A DNA stretch of 16,964 nt. Source: JBEIUL01 sp044356865 (GTDB lineage Bacteria; Planctomycetota; Phycisphaerae; Phycisphaerales; SM1A02). A program made the position numbers and the translations under genes. How positions within the stretch are numbered: the stretch's first letter is position 1; every line of letters begins with the position of its first letter. Where the stretch lies: contig JBIKVN010000041.1 in NCBI GenBank assembly GCA_044356865.1, positions 1-16,964 on the forward strand, in the 5' to 3' direction. Positions 7,843 through 15,110 of the stretch are shown piece by piece. The notes under the pieces are model-generated. The model did not search any database and was not told the DNA's origin. It was given only the letters and a program-made list of their open reading frames with translations.

Positions 7843-10466
7843 GACTCGCCTCCCGGCCCGAGCGTCCGCTCGACCGCCCGCAACCGCTCGCCCCACGGCT
7901 CGGGCCCGTAGCTCGGTTGGAGCGCGACATGCTGGGCAAGCACCGCGCGGGCCCGCGGGGGATCGATCACGGCCAGCGTCTCGAGCAACAGCGTCTTCGC
8001 GCGGTACCACCGTTCGCTGCCCGCCGGCGAACCGGCGACGAGGGTGCGAAGCGCCTCGGCGGCACGGGGCCGGTCGCCCGCCGCGAGCGCGAGGTCGGCG
8101 ACGGTCTCGAGGGCGGCGGCGTCCTTCGGGCGCTTCGCGAGCAGGGCGTCGGCCAGCGGACGCAGCCGCGCGACGAGCTCGACGTCGGGCGAGGCCGGGG
8201 CCTCGCCGAGGGTCTCCTCCCGCGCCGCCGCCAGCGTGAGGGCCGCGACGCTCTCGATCCCGGCCAGGTCGAGCGCCGCCCGGGGCGAACCCGCGGCGGC
8301 GACCGCGCTCGCCACGATCGATTCGCCCGCGAAGAGCGTCGCGGCGCGAACCTCGGCCCGACCCGGCGCGGCCGGCGGCTCGTCGCGGAAGCGACCGGCG
8401 GCGGCCCGGAACAGCGCCCGCCGCGCGAACTCGCGCTGGGCGTCGTCGGCGGACGGATCGGACAGCGTCTCCGACAGCCGCCGGATCGCCTCGGGAAAAT
8501 CGCCCCGAAGCGCCGCCAGCTGCACCCGCCGCATCGAGGCCTCGGCCCCGAACCCGGCCTTCGCCCCGAGCGCGGCGATCGCCGCCTCGGCCGCGTTCGC
8601 ATCGCGGACCTCTTCCGACAGCGCGATCTCGGCGACCTGCCGCACGAGCGCGACCTGCCCCGCGGGCAGGCCGTCCCGCACCGGAAGCGTCGCCACCGCG
8701 GCCAGGAACGCCCGCCCGACCTCGGCCTTCGCACCGAGGCTCGCCGCGTCGCCCGCCACGGTGCGGCTGGCGCGGAACAGCCGGTAGAGGGCCAGCGCCG
8801 CCTGCGTCCGCGCCGCGACCGCCTCGGTGCCGTCGCCCTTCGCCCCGAGCAACCGGTCGATGTCGGCCCGCTCGGGAACACCCTGCGCGGCCAGCCTCAT
8901 CCGAAGCAGGGTCGGCACGCTCGCGCTCGAGGGGTGGCGGTCCAGAAACGCGTCGATGCGGCGGGCGCACTCGGCGCGGCGCTCGCCCGACGCGGCGTCG
9001 TCGGGCCGGGCCGCGACCAGCCGGTCGAGCGCGACGATGGTCATCCAGTCGGCGTTCTCGTCGGGTCGCCCGGCCGCGACCGCCGCGTCGGACACCGCGC
9101 GGAACCCGGCGAGCGCCGCCTCGAGCTCGCCGCGCTCGAACCGGCACCAGGCCGCGATCGAGCGGCAGCCCGCAAGGCTCGCCGCGTACGCCGCGGCGTC
9201 GGGCTCGAGCACCGCCCGCTCGAGCGCCTCGGCCGCCGCGCCGAACCGCTCGCGGGCCTTCGCCTCGTCGCCGGCGGCCCGGGCGGCGCGGGCCTCTTCC
9301 TCGGCGATCACGCCCGCGACATAACGGGCGGGAAAGCCCGACTCGCCGAAGACATCGCGTCCGAAACGCCGGGCGAGATCGACCACCTGGGCGAGCTCCC
9401 GCCGCGCCGCCAGCGCCGCCACCGCCTCGCGGGCGAGCGTCGCGGCCCGGGCGTCGCGCTCGCGCTGCCGCAACCCGCCGACCGCGGCCAGCCGCAGCCA
9501 GGCGACCGGGGTGTCGGACTTCCCCGCGAACTCCGCCAGCCGCTCGCCCGCCTCCTCCCAGTTCCGCTCGTCGAGCGCGAGCGCGAGCCGCCACGCGGGC
9601 AGCTGCCCGCGGATCGCCGGCGGCGCCTCGGGGACCTCGAGCAGGTCGAGCCACTCCCGCGCCGACGCCGCGGACCCCTCGCGCGAACGGCACAGGGCCA
9701 TGCCGAGGATCGCCTCGGCGAAGGCCTCCTCGGCCCGCAGGTCGCGCGACACGTCCTTCGGCTGCGGATACGCCTCGCCGGTGTCGACGATGCGGCCGAA
9801 CGCGGCGGTCGCCGCCTCGAGATCCTTCGCGTCCGCCGCCGGGTCGGCGGTCTCCCGCCCGAGCCGCATCAGGTAGTACCGCGCCCAGCCCTCGAGCAGC
9901 ACCGCCTGCGCGGTCCGCACGCGGAAGCGATCGGCCGCGTCGACCATCCGCTCGGCCCGGGCCAGCGGCAGGTTGTCGCCGCGGCGGTCGAAGGAACGGG
10001 CCTTGCCCTCGAGCCGCATCCGCATCGCGGGCAGGTCGCGGGCGATCTCCTCGAGGATGGCCCGGGCCTGCGCGATCGCCTCGGGGGTGGCCAGGGCGAC
10101 CCGCTCGTCCTCGGCGATCCGGGCCGCCGAGCGGTAGCGGGCCCGCAGGAGCGCCAGCCGCAACTCCTCGGGTTCCTTCGGCGGCTGCTTGGCAAGCAGC
10201 CGATCGATCCGCCGCTCGAGGTCGGCCCGCGACGCGGGGTCCGTCGCCCGCTCGAGCAGCTCGGGGTAGATCTCCGCCAGGCGCTCGGCCGCGCGGTTGC
10301 GGGCCTCGGGCAGCGGACCCGTGCCGAAGACCGTCCGCTCGAGCTCGACCGCCAGCAGGTCGACCAGCCCGAGCCGCTCGAGGTACGCGGCGGTGCCGGC
10401 GTCCTGGCCCGGCGCCGCCGCGGCGAGCGCAAGCGACAGCGCGGCGGTCGCAAGCCCGACCGACAT
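7839..10466 (-). CDS. Exported tetratricopeptide-repeat protein
   Basis: The 875-residue product opens with a signal peptide (MSVGLATAALSLALAAAAPGQDA, cleavage expected after the Ala run near residue 19). The remainder is consistent with helix-turn-helix repeats. TPR-like units are easiest to see at about residues 394 (AARAAGDEAKARERFGAA), 437 (CRFERGELEAALAGFRAV), 649 (LAALRGDFPEAIRRLSETL) and 789 (ALAAGDRPRAAEALRTLVA). Such solenoids bind partner proteins; no catalytic motif is visible, and the last residues contain no membrane segment. The ATG at 10466 lies 4 nt after the ExbD stop, with a GGCGGA purine stretch ~9 nt upstream that lies inside the exbD coding end. An in-frame extension upstream would disrupt the signal peptide and overlap exbD. 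The ExbB/ExbD context suggests a periplasmic or outer-membrane-facing scaffold; the exact role is unknown. Confidence 0.85.
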   Translation of the reverse strand: MSVGLATAALSLALAAAAPGQDAGTAAYLERLGLVDLLAVELERTVFGTGPLPEARNRAAERLAEIYPELLERATDPASRADLERRIDRLLAKQPPKEPEELRLALLRARYRSAARIAEDERVALATPEAIAQARAILEEIARDLPAMRMRLEGKARSFDRRGDNLPLARAERMVDAADRFRVRTAQAVLLEGWARYYLMRLGRETADPAADAKDLEAATAAFGRIVDTGEAYPQPKDVSRDLRAEEAFAEAILGMALCRSREGSAASAREWLDLLEVPEAPPAIRGQLPAWRLALALDERNWEEAGERLAEFAGKSDTPVAWLRLAAVGGLRQRERDARAATLAREAVAALAARRELAQVVDLARRFGRDVFGESGFPARYVAGVIAEEEARAARAAGDEAKARERFGAAAEALERAVLEPDAAAYAASLAGCRSIAAWCRFERGELEAALAGFRAVSDAAVAAGRPDENADWMTIVALDRLVAARPDDAASGERRAECARRIDAFLDRHPSSASVPTLLRMRLAAQGVPERADIDRLLGAKGDGTEAVAARTQAALALYRLFRASRTVAGDAASLGAKAEVGRAFLAAVATLPVRDGLPAGQVALVRQVAEIALSEEVRDANAAEAAIAALGAKAGFGAEASMRRVQLAALRGDFPEAIRRLSETLSDPSADDAQREFARRALFRAAAGRFRDEPPAAPGRAEVRAATLFAGESIVASAVAAAGSPRAALDLAGIESVAALTLAAAREETLGEAPASPDVELVARLRPLADALLAKRPKDAAALETVADLALAAGDRPRAAEALRTLVAGSPAGSERWYRAKTLLLETLAVIDPPRARAVLAQHVALQPSYGPEPWGERLRAVERTLGPGGES

Positions 10467-10470
10467 CCGT

Positions 10471-10911
10471 TCAATCCGCCGTGGGCTGGAGCTTTGGCTT
10501 CGCCTCGTACGGCACATAGGTCACCTGCGCGAAACCGGCGTCGCGCCCCGCCTGGATCGCCGCGGTCGCGAACCCGACCGACACGCCCGGATGCACCTCG
10601 ACGAAAAGTCCCTGCGTCGCGTCCAGCGGCTCGAGCGCCGCCGCAAGGGCCGCACGATCGGCCGCCAAGCGCTCCCCGATCCGGTACGCCGGCTTCCCGT
10701 CGACGAGCTCGACCTTCACCACCTGCGCCTGCATCTCGCTCGAGGCCCCGGACGCCTCGCGCCGCACCGCGAGGTTCGGCGAGAGCCGCGACTCGCGGCC
10801 CTGCATCCCGGTGGTGAAGAGGAAGAACGCCAGCAGCAGGAACGTGGCGTCGATCATGCTCGCCATGCTGAGTTCGGGCTTCTCGCGGTCGCGACGCCGG
10901 ACGAAGCGCAT
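10471..10911 (-). CDS. exbD: ExbD/TolR-family protein, second paralogue
   Basis: ExbD/TolR proteins sit as a dimer inside the ExbB pentamer; one membrane Asp carries protons and couples the proton motive force to movement of a partner protein. This 146-residue product has the typical length and plan: short basic N-terminus (MRFVRRRDREKPE), a single membrane helix at ~15-35 (SMASMIDATFLLLAFFLFTT) with the key Asp21, then a periplasmic alpha/beta domain ending YVPYEAKPK. The usual Pro two residues before the MID sequence is replaced by Ala (MASMID instead of TPMID), which marks it as divergent from the ExbD just upstream. Its ATG overlaps the stop of that gene by one base (TGATG), implying translational coupling. 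It is the fifth gene of the unit; the TPR gene follows after 4 nt. Confidence 0.9.
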   Translation of the reverse strand: MRFVRRRDREKPELSMASMIDATFLLLAFFLFTTGMQGRESRLSPNLAVRREASGASSEMQAQVVKVELVDGKPAYRIGERLAADRAALAAALEPLDATQGLFVEVHPGVSVGFATAAIQAGRDAGFAQVTYVPYEAKPKLQPTAD

Positions 10912-11348
10912 CAGGAGCCTCCCCCGCCGGACGGGCTGGTCGCGAGGCGGATCGAGCGGGCCCCCGCCCGTTCGAGCGTGCCGATGAGGGCGTTCAGCGT
11001 CTCGGCCGGCGCGTTCCGGTCGGCCCGCACCAGCGGACGGCGGCTTGCGGCGTCGTCACCGCTCGATTCGCCGAGGCTGCGGGCGAGTTCCGCGACCTCG
11101 TCGAGGGTGCGCGGGGCGTCGCCGACCACGAGCTCGCCGCTTGCGAGCACGTTCACCACCAGCCCCGAGAGCTCCTCCGACCGGTCGTCCTCGCCCTGCT
11201 CGCGCGGCAGGTCGACCTCGGTGCGGGCCACCTCGACCATGTGGCTGGTCACGAGGAAGAAGATGAGCAGCTGGAAGACGATGTCGATCATGGGCGTCAT
11301 GTCGACCGCCAGCATGCGGGCCGCGGAACCGGGCCGGGTGAATCTCAC
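10911..11348 (-). CDS. exbD: ExbD/TolR-family protein, first paralogue
   Basis: This is the proton-coupled subunit of an ExbB/ExbD motor. The 145-residue product has basic N-terminal residues, the canonical VDMTPMIDIVFQLLIFFLVT stretch (residues 15-34) with the essential Asp22, then a periplasmic domain beginning EVDLPRE and containing the ExbD-type sequence LVVNVLASGELVVGD (63-77) and a late helix ETLNALIGTLERAGA. The C-terminus ends in a glycine run (GGGGS). The start is the GTG at 11348, because it shares GTGA with the exbB stop. An internal ATG 11 codons later (MLAVDM) is possible but would strip the basic segment. It is followed by a second, different exbD with a one-base overlap, so the complex may contain a heterotypic ExbD pair, as also seen in other ExbB-ExbD1-ExbD2 operons. 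Confidence 0.93.
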   Translation of the reverse strand: MRFTRPGSAARMLAVDMTPMIDIVFQLLIFFLVTSHMVEVARTEVDLPREQGEDDRSEELSGLVVNVLASGELVVGDAPRTLDEVAELARSLGESSGDDAASRRPLVRADRNAPAETLNALIGTLERAGARSIRLATSPSGGGGS

Positions 11349-12058
11349 CGCCGCGCCCCCGCCCCGCCGCCCTCGAGGGCGACCATGAGGTCCTCGCAGA
11401 CGAGGCCGGCCTCGGCGGCGAGCCCGTCGATCCGGTTGCGGAAGAACGTGTAGAGGCTGACGCAGGGAATCGCGACGACCAGCCCCTGGAAGGTGGTGAT
11501 CAGGGCGATCGAGATGTTGCTCGCGAGATCGCCGTAATAGCCGGGGTTGTTCGCCCCGCTCGTCGCGACGGTGTCGAAGGCCCCGATCATGCCCTGCACC
11601 GTGCCGAGGAGGCCGAGCAGCGGCGCGACCGCGCCGATCACGCCGATCGCGTCGAGGGTGCGGAAGAGCCGGGCGGTCTCCTCGGCGCCGGACTCCTCGA
11701 GGGCGTTCTTCATCTCGAACGCCCCGAACGCCGAGCGCTGGTAGCGCTGCAGGGCCGGGGCGAGGATCCGCGTGAGGTAACAGTCGTTCGCCGGCAGCAG
11801 GCAGAACTCGAGGGCCGAGGCGGCCTGGCCGCTCGCGAGCATGCCCTTGAGGGCCTCGACCTTCGGCGGCGGGATCAGGTTCACCCGCCGCAGCTGCACG
11901 AACTCGATGACCACGAGGGTGACCGCCGCCACCGAGAGGGCCACGATCAGGTAGCCGATCGGGCCGCCGCCGGTGATGAACTTGAGCAGGCTCTGCGCCG
12001 CGGGCGCGTCGGCCGCGGCGGTCTCGGCGGCGAGGAGGAACGGGGCGGGAATCGTCAT
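11345..12058 (-). CDS. exbB: MotA/TolQ/ExbB proton-channel family protein
   Basis: ExbB forms the pentameric inner-membrane ring that, with ExbD, converts proton flow into mechanical work on TonB- or TolA-like partners. The 237-residue product has three membrane helices at about residues 33-55, 137-160 and 186-207. The family core is clear: APLLGLLGTVQGMIGAF (145-161, with Thr153 facing the pore in relatives) and NISIALITTFQGLVVAIP (181-198, with Thr188-Thr189). The soluble cytoplasmic segment between helices 1 and 2 (~57-135) and the tail are of usual size. The start is the ATG at 12058. A hydrophobic patch precedes helix 1 (PAPFLLAAETAA), as in ExbB subfamilies with an extra periplasmic N-terminus. 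It lies 35 nt after the 370-residue gene and overlaps exbD by 4 bp. TolQ is the alternative name, but no TolA/TolB/Pal is nearby. Confidence 0.94.
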   Translation of the reverse strand: MTIPAPFLLAAETAAADAPAAQSLLKFITGGGPIGYLIVALSVAAVTLVVIEFVQLRRVNLIPPPKVEALKGMLASGQAASALEFCLLPANDCYLTRILAPALQRYQRSAFGAFEMKNALEESGAEETARLFRTLDAIGVIGAVAPLLGLLGTVQGMIGAFDTVATSGANNPGYYGDLASNISIALITTFQGLVVAIPCVSLYTFFRNRIDGLAAEAGLVCEDLMVALEGGGAGARR

Positions 12059-12093
12059 GCGATGGCTCGGGGGTTCGGGGAATCGGGAGGGAA

Positions 12094-13206
12094 TCAGGAA
12101 GCGGGAACGGCGCGGAGCGCGGGCGGCGGGCTGGTGGGCAGCCCCGCGAGGAGCTCGCGCTCGAGGCGATCGGCGGCGTCGAGGTCGCCCAGCCCTCGCA
12201 AGGCGCGGATCGACTCGGCGAGGGCGATGCGGCTGAGGAGGTCGGTCTCGGCGGTGCGGCGGGCGGGAATCGAGAGCAGCCGCACGATGCCCTCGCGCCG
12301 CAGCGCCGGGTCGCGCCCGCGGGCCAGCGAACGCCCGAGCAGGTACGCCCGCCACGCGTCGCTCCAGCCCGCGGCCGACTCGGGCATCGCGGCGACCGCG
12401 GCCTCGAGACCCTCGCGGGCCGCGATGAGTTCCGGATCCGATCCGCCCGCGTCGGCCGCCGCCAGCCGGGCCGCCGCATGCACGAGACGCACCGCGGGAG
12501 TGTCGGCGGAGGTCGGCTCCGGGGACTCGCCGCGCAGCGCCGCCTCCCAGCCGCGGGCGAGATCGCGCAGTCCCGGCTCGAGTTCGCCCCGCGCCGCGAG
12601 CCACGCCGCGATCGCCGCGGCCACCAGCTTGGCCGCCTCACGCGATCGGGCATCCGCCGGATCGACCGCGAACGCCGGGGCCAGGGCCGGGGCGATGCCG
12701 GTCGCGTCATCCAGCACCGGCGGCAGCAGGGCGAACCGGTCGGTCCGCACACCCGCGGCCCGGATCCGCGCGGCCTCGAGCGACGCCACGATCGCCCCCG
12801 TCGCGTCGCCCGCCGCCAGACGCGTCCGCAGCAGGCCTTCCGCCGCGATGAGCCCGCTTTCCGAGGGCGGAACCGCCGCGGCGAGGAACGCATCGGCGAC
12901 CGACTCGAACGCCGAACGGGCCAGTTCGGCGTCGCCGCGGGCGAGCCGCGACCGCCCCCGCCAGAGCCGCTCGGCCACCGCGAGACGCTGCCGTTCTCCG
13001 GCGGTGAGCTCGCGGCCGCGCACGCCGCGCACCCGATCCCACGCGAGGGTCCGGCGGCCTTCGGCGGTCTCGACGACGAGCCCCTCGGGACGGAACTCGA
13101 CCGCCCGGGCCTCGATCGGCGCCTCGCCACCGCGCAGGTCCACGGTCTCGGCTGCGGCCACCGCCGCCAGCACCGCCGCCCCGACGATCGCCACCCGCCA
13201 CCTCAC
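12094..13206 (-). CDS. Exported TPR-like protein of unknown function
   Basis: This is a 370-residue product of no family I can name. It has a signal peptide (MRWRVAIVGAAVLAAVAAAE, likely cleaved near Ala19). A short beta-rich segment follows (residues ~22-63: AVEFRPEGLVVETAEG, then RTLAWDRVRGVRG), a pattern seen in planctomycete proteins that begin with a small beta module ahead of helical repeats. The rest is helical, with a TPR-like unit around 80-105 (LWRGRSRLARGDAELARSAF) and others near the C-terminus (SIRALRGLGDLDAADRLERELL). No catalytic residues stand out. The GTG at 13206 is selected because it overlaps the VWA stop as GTGA and starts the signal peptide exactly; there is no good alternative. 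It lies between the VWA gene and exbB, so a periplasmic partner of the VWA domain or of ExbD is plausible but unproven. Confidence 0.82.
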   Translation of the reverse strand: MRWRVAIVGAAVLAAVAAAETVDLRGGEAPIEARAVEFRPEGLVVETAEGRRTLAWDRVRGVRGRELTAGERQRLAVAERLWRGRSRLARGDAELARSAFESVADAFLAAAVPPSESGLIAAEGLLRTRLAAGDATGAIVASLEAARIRAAGVRTDRFALLPPVLDDATGIAPALAPAFAVDPADARSREAAKLVAAAIAAWLAARGELEPGLRDLARGWEAALRGESPEPTSADTPAVRLVHAAARLAAADAGGSDPELIAAREGLEAAVAAMPESAAGWSDAWRAYLLGRSLARGRDPALRREGIVRLLSIPARRTAETDLLSRIALAESIRALRGLGDLDAADRLERELLAGLPTSPPPALRAVPAS

Positions 13207-14252
13207 GGCACGAACCCCGGGAAACTCCCCGCGTTCGACACCGGCACGAAGCGGAAGGTTCCCTCCGACTCGCGGGCGATCCGCCGCAGGTCGTCCTGCG
13301 ACGCGTCGGGGCTGAACGCCACGGTGTGCACGACGACCTTCCGCTTCTTCTGCTGGGCATTGAGGGCCAGCACCTCGTCGGGAGTGCGTTCGGGGATCTC
13401 GCCGTCGGTGAGGAAGAAGATCACGTCGGGCGGCGGATTGAGCTGGAACGCCAGCACGAACGCGTCGCCGGGTTCGGTCCCGCCCATCGGCCGCTGCTGG
13501 TCGAGCCACTGGTTGATCCGCGCCACGTTCGAGGGTCGGGCCCGCACCCAGCCCTCGCCGACCGGCATCGGGACCGGATCGCTGTGGTAGAGGCAGACGA
13601 AGACGCTCGCGAAGTCGGGCAACGCCCCGATCGATCGCTTGAGCTCGTTGATCGCGGTCGGCAGCCGCTCGCCCGCGGACATCGAGCCCGAGATGTCGAC
13701 GATGTAGGCGAAACGCTGGCCTTTCCCGCCGATCCCGAAGAAACTCGTGCCGCCGCCCCCGCCGCCCGGCCCGAGCCCGCCTCCGCCGCCGGCGGGCGAA
13801 CCGCCCTCGCCCGACAGCCCCGACCCACCCGCCTCGAGCGAACCGGTGCCGATGCCCTCGCCGCCCGATTGCGGATCGATCGGCTCGAGGGCCGTCGCGT
13901 CGACGTTCTCGGTCGGCTCGGTGACCTCGGGCGCGTCGGCGTCGGGAATCTCGGCGGTCGGAACTTCCTCGAGCGAAGGCTGCTCGAGCACCGCGAACTC
14001 GAAAGTCACCTCGTCGCCCCCGGGCGCCGGACCGGGCCGGGCCCAGAGGATGTTCATGAGCCAGATCGCGATCGCCAGATGCAGCGGCACCGAGATCGCC
14101 AGGCCGATGAGGATGAGCGCCCGCCGCCGGCCGCGCCGCATTCTCTCGCGTTCGGCCGCCAAAGCCAGCCGTTCGGCCCGCAGCGCGGCCGCGGCCTGGG
14201 CGAGTTCGGCGGCAGGATTCCTCGGGGATTCTCGGGGCGCGGGGCTGGGCAC
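13203..14252 (-). CDS. VWA-domain protein with TonB-like membrane anchor
   Basis: This 349-residue first gene of the unit joins three parts. Residues 1-44 are an Ala/Glu/Arg-rich cytoplasmic helix ending in the basic RMRRGRRR. Residues 45-68 form one membrane helix containing SVPLH, i.e. Ser54-x3-His58, the spacing of the Ser16/His20 pair in E. coli TonB that contacts ExbB/ExbD. Residues ~80-128 are acidic and Pro-rich and 141-177 Gly-rich: a TonB-like spacer. Residues ~179-349 are a von Willebrand factor A domain with a complete MIDAS: Asp186-x-Ser188-x-Ser190 (DISGS), Thr259 (MGGTEPGDA) and Asp283 (FFLTDGEI). No TonB C-terminal domain is present. The GTG at 14252 with GAGAAG six bases upstream is the best start; the ATG at 14141 (Met38) would remove most of the cytoplasmic part. 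A MIDAS usually binds a divalent ion and an acidic ligand. Confidence 0.88.
   Translation of the reverse strand: MPSPAPRESPRNPAAELAQAAAALRAERLALAAERERMRRGRRRALILIGLAISVPLHLAIAIWLMNILWARPGPAPGGDEVTFEFAVLEQPSLEEVPTAEIPDADAPEVTEPTENVDATALEPIDPQSGGEGIGTGSLEAGGSGLSGEGGSPAGGGGGLGPGGGGGGTSFFGIGGKGQRFAYIVDISGSMSAGERLPTAINELKRSIGALPDFASVFVCLYHSDPVPMPVGEGWVRARPSNVARINQWLDQQRPMGGTEPGDAFVLAFQLNPPPDVIFFLTDGEIPERTPDEVLALNAQQKKRKVVVHTVAFSPDASQDDLRRIARESEGTFRFVPVSNAGSFPGFVP
13746..13790. repeat. GC-rich low-complexity tract encoding a poly-glycine linker
   Basis: This is a run of GGC/GGG-type codons (on the minus strand) giving residues 155-169 of the VWA protein, mostly glycine. It is likely a flexible tether between the membrane spacer and the VWA domain. 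Such tracts are prone to slippage and length variation. This is seen directly in the sequence; the variability is inference. Confidence 0.6.
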
Positions 14253-14312
14253 GGTCTTCTCGCAGGTGGCCGCAGGCGGCGAACCGGATACGGGCCGGCG
14301 ATGGGCCCCTGA

Positions 14313-14364
14313 CCGGAATGCTACTTCCGGAGCTCGATTCCGAACGGTTTCCGGTACCGTTCCG
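14313..14364. promoter_or_regulatory. Candidate operator: phased TTCCG repeats and an inverted repeat between the VWA gene and pyrH
   Basis: In the 132-bp divergent intergenic region, TTCCG occurs at 14325, 14338, 14349 and 14360, i.e. at spacings of 13, 11 and 11 bp, close to one helical turn. The reverse complement CCGGAA lies at 14313-14318. Within the block there is a perfect 7-bp inverted repeat, GAACGGT (14342-14348) and ACCGTTC (14356-14362), with a 7-nt spacer, 22 bp upstream of the pyrH ATG. It could be a regulator site or a leader hairpin for pyrH. No convincing -10/-35 pair is visible for either direction. High GC makes short repeats common, so the call is tentative. Confidence 0.35.
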
Positions 14365-14384
14365 CTTCCCTCCGGACACCCTGC

Positions 14385-15110
14385 ATGCCCAAGCCCTACC
14401 GACGCGTCCTGCTCAAGATCTCCGGCGAGTCCTTCGCCGCCCCCGGCCAGCTCGGGATCGCCCCCGACGAGCTCCGGGCCATCGCCTCGGAAATCGCCTC
14501 GGCCGCCGAAAGCGGCACCCAGATCGCGGTGGTGGTCGGCGGCGGGAACATCATCCGCGGGGCCCAGCTCGCCCAGCAGGTCGGGATCGACCAGTCGACC
14601 TGCGACTACATGGGCATGCTCGGCACCATCATCAACGGCATGGCCCTGAAGGAAGCCCTGAGCCAACTCGGCCGCGAGACCCGCGTGATGAGCGCCATCA
14701 ACGCCCCCGCGGTCGCCGAGCCGTTCATCCGCCTCCGGGCCGACCGCCACCTCGAGAAGGGCCGGGTGGTGGTGTTGGTGGCCGGCACCGGGAACCCGTT
14801 CTTCACCACCGACACCTGCGCCTCGCTGCGGGCGATCGAACTGAAGGCCGAAGTGCTGCTCAAGGCGACCAAGGTCGACGGGATCTACGACTCGGACCCC
14901 AAGCGGAACCCCGCCGCCCGCCGCTTCGAGACCCTCACCGCCCGCGAGGCCGTCGAGCGGCAGCTCGGGGTGATGGACCTGACCGCCATGACCATGTGCA
15001 TGGAGCGGGGCCTTCCGGTCTGCGTCTTCGATTACAAGACCCCGGGCAACATCCGCCGCGTCGTGGCCGGCGAGCGGATCGGCACGCTCGTCACGGCGGC
15101 CACGGCGTAA
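14385..15110 (+). CDS. pyrH: Uridylate kinase (UMP kinase)
   Basis: PyrH phosphorylates UMP to UDP with ATP, an essential cytoplasmic step in pyrimidine nucleotide synthesis; bacterial enzymes are hexamers of the amino-acid-kinase fold, activated by GTP and inhibited by UTP. The 241-residue length is typical. Motifs seen are RRVLLKISGES (residues 5-15, phosphate-binding Lys and Gly-Glu), VVVGGGNIIRG (47-57), DYMGMLGTIINGMAL (70-84), VLVAGTGNPFFTTDT (129-143), LKATKVDGIYDSDPK (160-174) and MDLTAMTMCMERGLPVCVFD (near 200-220). The start is the ATG at 14385; no Shine-Dalgarno sequence precedes it. The frr gene follows after 12 nt, the classic pyrH-frr pair, but rpsB and tsf, which often precede pyrH, are absent: the upstream neighbour is the divergent VWA gene. 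Confidence 0.97.
   Translation: MPKPYRRVLLKISGESFAAPGQLGIAPDELRAIASEIASAAESGTQIAVVVGGGNIIRGAQLAQQVGIDQSTCDYMGMLGTIINGMALKEALSQLGRETRVMSAINAPAVAEPFIRLRADRHLEKGRVVVLVAGTGNPFFTTDTCASLRAIELKAEVLLKATKVDGIYDSDPKRNPAARRFETLTAREAVERQLGVMDLTAMTMCMERGLPVCVFDYKTPGNIRRVVAGERIGTLVTAATA

Noticed and set aside
4894..9693. A 1599-codon minus-strand open frame
   Set aside because: The part above 7842 is out of frame with the TPR gene and is Arg/Gly-rich shadow; the GTGA overlap at 7839-7842 marks the true start.
7917..10817. A 966-codon plus-strand open frame opposite the TPR gene, and similar long plus-strand frames at 4078-7131 and 5576-8239
   Set aside because: Low-complexity antisense products with no recognisable domain or signal, explained by the lack of stop codons in very GC-rich DNA.
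10471..12058. Classical Tol-Pal cluster
   Set aside because: No TolA C-terminal domain, TolB beta-propeller, Pal lipoprotein or YbgF is encoded nearby; the partner is a VWA protein.
10471..14252. Zorya-type anti-phage defence or flagellar stator (MotA/MotB) locus
   Set aside because: The ExbB/ExbD sequences are of transport-motor size, there is no peptidoglycan-binding OmpA-like domain, and no helicase or nuclease gene is present.
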